From the NCBI GenBank assembly GCA_026391515.1, contig JAPLEC010000346.1, positions 1-8,179 of the forward strand: a stretch of DNA of 8,179 bases, read 5' to 3'. This stretch comes from Bacteroidia bacterium. Lineage in GTDB: Bacteria; Bacteroidota; Bacteroidia; Bacteroidales; VadinHA17. Below, piece by piece: positions 6,111 to 8,179 of this stretch; the first letter of the stretch is position 1, and the number at the start of each line of letters is the position of its first letter. A program made the translations under genes and the position numbers. The notes under the pieces were generated by a model, which worked only from the letters and a program-made list of their open reading frames with translations, searched no databases and had not been told where the DNA came from.

Positions 6111-6761
6111 TTATGCCATCTTGATAAGTATCGCCTTGATAGTATCAGTCACATCCTCTTCTTCATCCACACATCTTTCAAGGATCTCAAGTATCTTGTT
6201 ATTTTTAAGCAGTTCTGCTGCATCTTTCTCTTTATCAAAAAGTTCTGCCACTGCTACATAATAATATTCGTCAGCTTTATGCTCAATACGTGTTACATTA
6301 CTGCAGGCTTTGGAAATTTCATCCTTATTTGCTGCTGCGTCATTCAGGCAGTGAATGCATATTTCAATTTCCTTAGCCGCTTCATAAATCATTTCAGACA
6401 TTTCTTTATAGACTGGCATCAGATGCTTGGGTTTGTACAGGCAAATCCTTCTGCTTACGCCGTTAATCGAATCAACAACATCATCAATATGGGCAGTAAG
6501 CTCATGAATATCCTCCCTGTCGAATGGTGTGATAAATGATTTGTTCAATTGCATGTAAGTTTTATCCGTAATCTGATCACCGATGTGTTCAACATCTTTG
6601 ATCTCTTTATAAATCCTTTCATGATCTTCCTGGTCAGAACTGGACATAAGTAGTTTTAAGAGTTCAGTAGCCTTTACCAGGTTTCTTGCATCTTCTTCAA
6701 AAAGCGGATAAAAGGAATGATCCTTGGGAACAAAAAATTTAAGAATTTTATCAATATTCAT
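6111..6761 (-). CDS. DUF47 / PhoU-like phosphate transport accessory protein
   Basis: Cytoplasmic all-helical protein of 216 residues of the DUF47 (PhoU_div) family, related to PhoU. Characteristic stretches are EHIGDQITDK (58-67), FITPFDREDIHEL (76-88), HIDDVVDSING (91-101), RIEHKADE (158-165) and CVDEEEDVTDTIKA (197-210). The acidic E/DxxxD pattern in the paired three-helix bundles is what PhoU proteins use to bind metal ions. Members encoded beside PiT transporters are thought to control or assist phosphate uptake. Here it is the second gene of a two-gene unit: the PiT gene ends 21 bp upstream on the same strand. No Shine-Dalgarno sequence is evident. It ends facing the cupin gene, with a repeat array between them. 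Confidence 0.92.
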   Translation of the reverse strand: MNIDKILKFFVPKDHSFYPLFEEDARNLVKATELLKLLMSSSDQEDHERIYKEIKDVEHIGDQITDKTYMQLNKSFITPFDREDIHELTAHIDDVVDSINGVSRRICLYKPKHLMPVYKEMSEMIYEAAKEIEICIHCLNDAAANKDEISKACSNVTRIEHKADEYYYVAVAELFDKEKDAAELLKNNKILEILERCVDEEEDVTDTIKAILIKMA

Positions 6762-6782
6762 ATTTCAGCTTTTAAGATTCGT

Positions 6783-7766
6783 CTATTTAAAATTTACCCA
6801 GTTAAAGAAAAGATACATTACTGCACCAATAATCCCGGATACCGGGATTGTAAATATCCATGCCAAGAATATTTTTCTCGTAACTCCCCATTTCACTGCA
6901 GAGGCTCCTTTACGGGCGCCAACACCCATTATTGCTCCGGTTATTGTATGTGTTGTACTGACCGGAATGCCCCAGTGAGTAGCAGCAAAAAGTGTAACAG
7001 CTCCAGCAGTTTCGGAACAAAATCCTTCAAAAGGTTTGAGCTTGGTAATTCTCTGTCCCATTGTTTTAACTATTCTCCAGCCACCGAACAGAGTTCCGAG
7101 TGCAATGGCTGCCTGGCACGAGTAAACTACCCAATGAGGTATTTCTGGAACATTCATACCTTTGTAAAGCAACGCTGCCCATATAATCCCCATCGATTTC
7201 TGGGCATCATTTGCTCCATGGCCAAGGCTGAATGCTGATGCAGAAACCAGCTGTAATCGTCTGAACCATTTATCAACTGAGAATGGAGGTATCTTGCGAA
7301 AAATCCACATTGTTGCTGAGGAAAGAAAGAAAGAAAAAACAAATCCAAGAATTGGTGCGATGAAAATAAATGATACGATCATAATAACACCAGATTTTAC
7401 TGCTCCAAATCCTGAGCTTGCTACTGCTGCACCGATCAGACCACCTACAAGTGTATGAGATGAGCTTGATGGGAAACCCCACCACCATGTTATTAAATTC
7501 CAGGTAATTGCAGCAACAAGCGCTCCACCAATTACATTCAGGTCAATTGCATCAGGTTCAACAACACCTTTACCCATTGTTTTGGCAACCGCAAGAGGGA
7601 AAATCAGAAAGGCAATAAAATTAAAGAAGGCTGCCATTGAAACAGCCGCAAGTGGAGACAGTACTTTTGTGGATACAACACATGCTATAGAATTTGCAGA
7701 ATCGTGAAATCCATTTATGAAATCGAACATCAGTACCAGTGCTACTATAATATAAAGGAAAGTCAT
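6783..7766 (-). CDS. pit: PiT family inorganic phosphate transporter
   Basis: Inner-membrane low-affinity phosphate permease of 327 residues, a member of the PiT family driven by a cation gradient. The duplicated family signature is clear: GFHDSANSIA (19-28) in the N-terminal half and GHGANDAQKSMGI (182-194) in the C-terminal half. Each is followed by its partner re-entrant segment, GFPSSSSHTLVGGLIG (97-112) and GIPVSTTHTITGAIMGVG (266-283). The length matches the short bacterial form, which lacks the long central loop of E. coli PitA. The protein is hydrophobic throughout, with about ten helices. It is the first gene of the pit-DUF47 unit, and a good promoter candidate lies about 110 bp upstream. 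PiT proteins can also carry metal-phosphate or sulfate, but the context favours phosphate. Confidence 0.95.
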   Translation of the reverse strand: MTFLYIIVALVLMFDFINGFHDSANSIACVVSTKVLSPLAAVSMAAFFNFIAFLIFPLAVAKTMGKGVVEPDAIDLNVIGGALVAAITWNLITWWWGFPSSSSHTLVGGLIGAAVASSGFGAVKSGVIMIVSFIFIAPILGFVFSFFLSSATMWIFRKIPPFSVDKWFRRLQLVSASAFSLGHGANDAQKSMGIIWAALLYKGMNVPEIPHWVVYSCQAAIALGTLFGGWRIVKTMGQRITKLKPFEGFCSETAGAVTLFAATHWGIPVSTTHTITGAIMGVGARKGASAVKWGVTRKIFLAWIFTIPVSGIIGAVMYLFFNWVNFK

Positions 7767-7815
7767 CTTTCAGGCTTATTAAATACTTTAATTTGATTGA
7801 CCAGAATTGTATATT

Positions 7816-7837
7816 GAAATGATAATATGCTCATTTC
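7816..7837. promoter_or_regulatory. Inverted repeat in the pit leader
   Basis: GAAATGA (7816-7822) and TCATTTC (7831-7837) are perfect inverted arms around an 8-base AT-rich spacer. They lie between the candidate pit promoter and the pit start codon, so the site could be an operator or an mRNA hairpin. It does not resemble the E. coli Pho box. A 7-base match in AT-rich DNA may well be chance. Confidence 0.25.
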
Positions 7838-7874
7838 TATTTGATTACGTTTATAAATACCATTTCAGGTGCCG

Positions 7875-7905
7875 CAAAAATAATTAAACTGTGACATATT
7901 TCAAA
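7875..7905 (-). promoter_or_regulatory. Candidate promoter for the pit-DUF47 operon
   Basis: On the minus strand TTTG (7905-7902) is followed by exactly 19 bases and then TATTTTTG (7882-7875), a full match to the Bacteroidetes TTTG-N19-TAnnTTTG pattern. Transcription would begin near 7869 and leave a leader of roughly 100 bases before the pit start codon. TACCATTT at 7858-7865 and its inverted copy at 7904-7911 bracket the promoter, which may be chance. Confidence 0.6.
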
Positions 7906-8019
7906 ATGGTACAGACATTAAGTTATCGCAACATTTTCAACAATATGCATATAAAAACATGCTGATTACTTTTTAAAATTTTTCTATGATTAATCACTTT
8001 TTTTATCTCCAAATTGTGC

Positions 8020-8027
8020 TACTTTTG
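8020..8027 (+). promoter_or_regulatory. Candidate -7 element for the PepD gene
   Basis: TACTTTTG is an exact TAnnTTTG match, ending 35 bases before the start codon. The -33 position at 19-base spacing is CTTT, a poor match to TTTG. It shares the 296-bp divergent gap (7767-8062) with the pit promoter; apart from these signals and the inverted repeat in the pit leader I see no gene or RNA there. Confidence 0.4.
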
Positions 8028-8062
8028 CTGATTCTTCAACCTAAATTAAATATCAATTGAAT

Positions 8063-8179
8063 ATGAGCGACATACGCAAACTTGAACCAAAACAGCTCTG
8101 GAATTTCTTTCATGAAATAACTCAGATTCCACATCCTTCAAAAAAGGAACAGAAAATCGTTAATTTTATAGTAAAATTC
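8063..8179 (+). CDS. pepD: PepD-type aminoacyl-histidine / cytosol nonspecific dipeptidase (N-terminal fragment)
   Basis: Only the first 39 codons are inside the window; the frame is open to the edge. The start MSDIRKLEPKQLWNFFHEIT followed by QIPHPSKKEQKIVNFI is the typical opening of the M20-family dipeptidase PepD, which usually reads LEPxxxWxxFxxIxxIPRPSxxExxI. Here His replaces the common Arg in IPRPS. The complete enzyme is normally close to 480-500 residues, binds two zinc ions and hydrolyses dipeptides such as Xaa-His in the cytoplasm. All metal ligands lie beyond the window, so activity cannot be judged. The gene is divergent from the phosphate operon and has its own promoter candidate. 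Confidence 0.83.
   Translation, partial: MSDIRKLEPKQLWNFFHEITQIPHPSKKEQKIVNFIVKF

Noticed and set aside
6072..6539. Plus-strand frame antisense to the DUF47 gene
   Set aside because: The opposite strand encodes a clear DUF47 protein with family motifs; this frame is cysteine- and phenylalanine-rich and shows no recognisable domain.
6717..7238. Plus-strand frame antisense to the PiT gene
   Set aside because: The minus strand carries the complete PiT signature; the plus frame is low-complexity shadow sequence rich in Cys, Ser and Asn.
3584..8179. A peptide uptake and degradation unit linking the MFS transporter with the dipeptidase
   Set aside because: They are about 2.6 kb apart and separated by the cupin and a minus-strand phosphate operon, and the MFS substrate cannot be read from sequence.

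Overview
The window looks like a chromosomal segment from a Bacteroidota bacterium, most likely order Bacteroidales. The grounds are an AT-rich composition, starts without Shine-Dalgarno sequences, upstream matches to the Bacteroidetes promoter pattern (TTTG, about 19 bases, TAnnTTTG), a DUF4831 lipoprotein, and the CTTTGCG-type and heptad-type intergenic repeats common in that group. Closest matches were judged by eye from family motifs; no search was run.

Layout: nnr, a bifunctional NAD(P)HX epimerase/dehydratase (63-1571, +), is followed by a DUF4831 putative lipoprotein (1623-2744, +). These face a secreted CGWC thioredoxin-like protein (2856-3395, -) across a gap filled with 7-base-periodic repeats. 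A divergent intergenic region leads to an MFS transporter (3584-5458, +). Its last extracytoplasmic loop carries an insertion with two nearly identical 57-residue repeats. A 137-bp palindromic element (5459-5595) separates it from a small cupin (5691-6023, +). A second heptad-phased, inverted repeat array (6024-6107) separates the cupin from a convergent phosphate operon on the minus strand: a PiT phosphate transporter (6783-7766) followed by its DUF47/PhoU-like partner (6111-6761). A divergent intergenic region with promoter-like signals for both sides ends in the first 39 codons of a PepD-type dipeptidase (8063-8179, +, cut by the window edge).

The gene content is mostly housekeeping: nicotinamide cofactor repair, thiol chemistry in the envelope, solute transport, low-affinity phosphate uptake and peptide breakdown. 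The only clear functional unit is the pit-DUF47 pair. I see no phage, insertion sequence, CRISPR, toxin-antitoxin or defence genes. The points worth a second look are the repeat-bearing insertion in the MFS protein and three intergenic repeat structures with strict 7- or 9-base periodicity.
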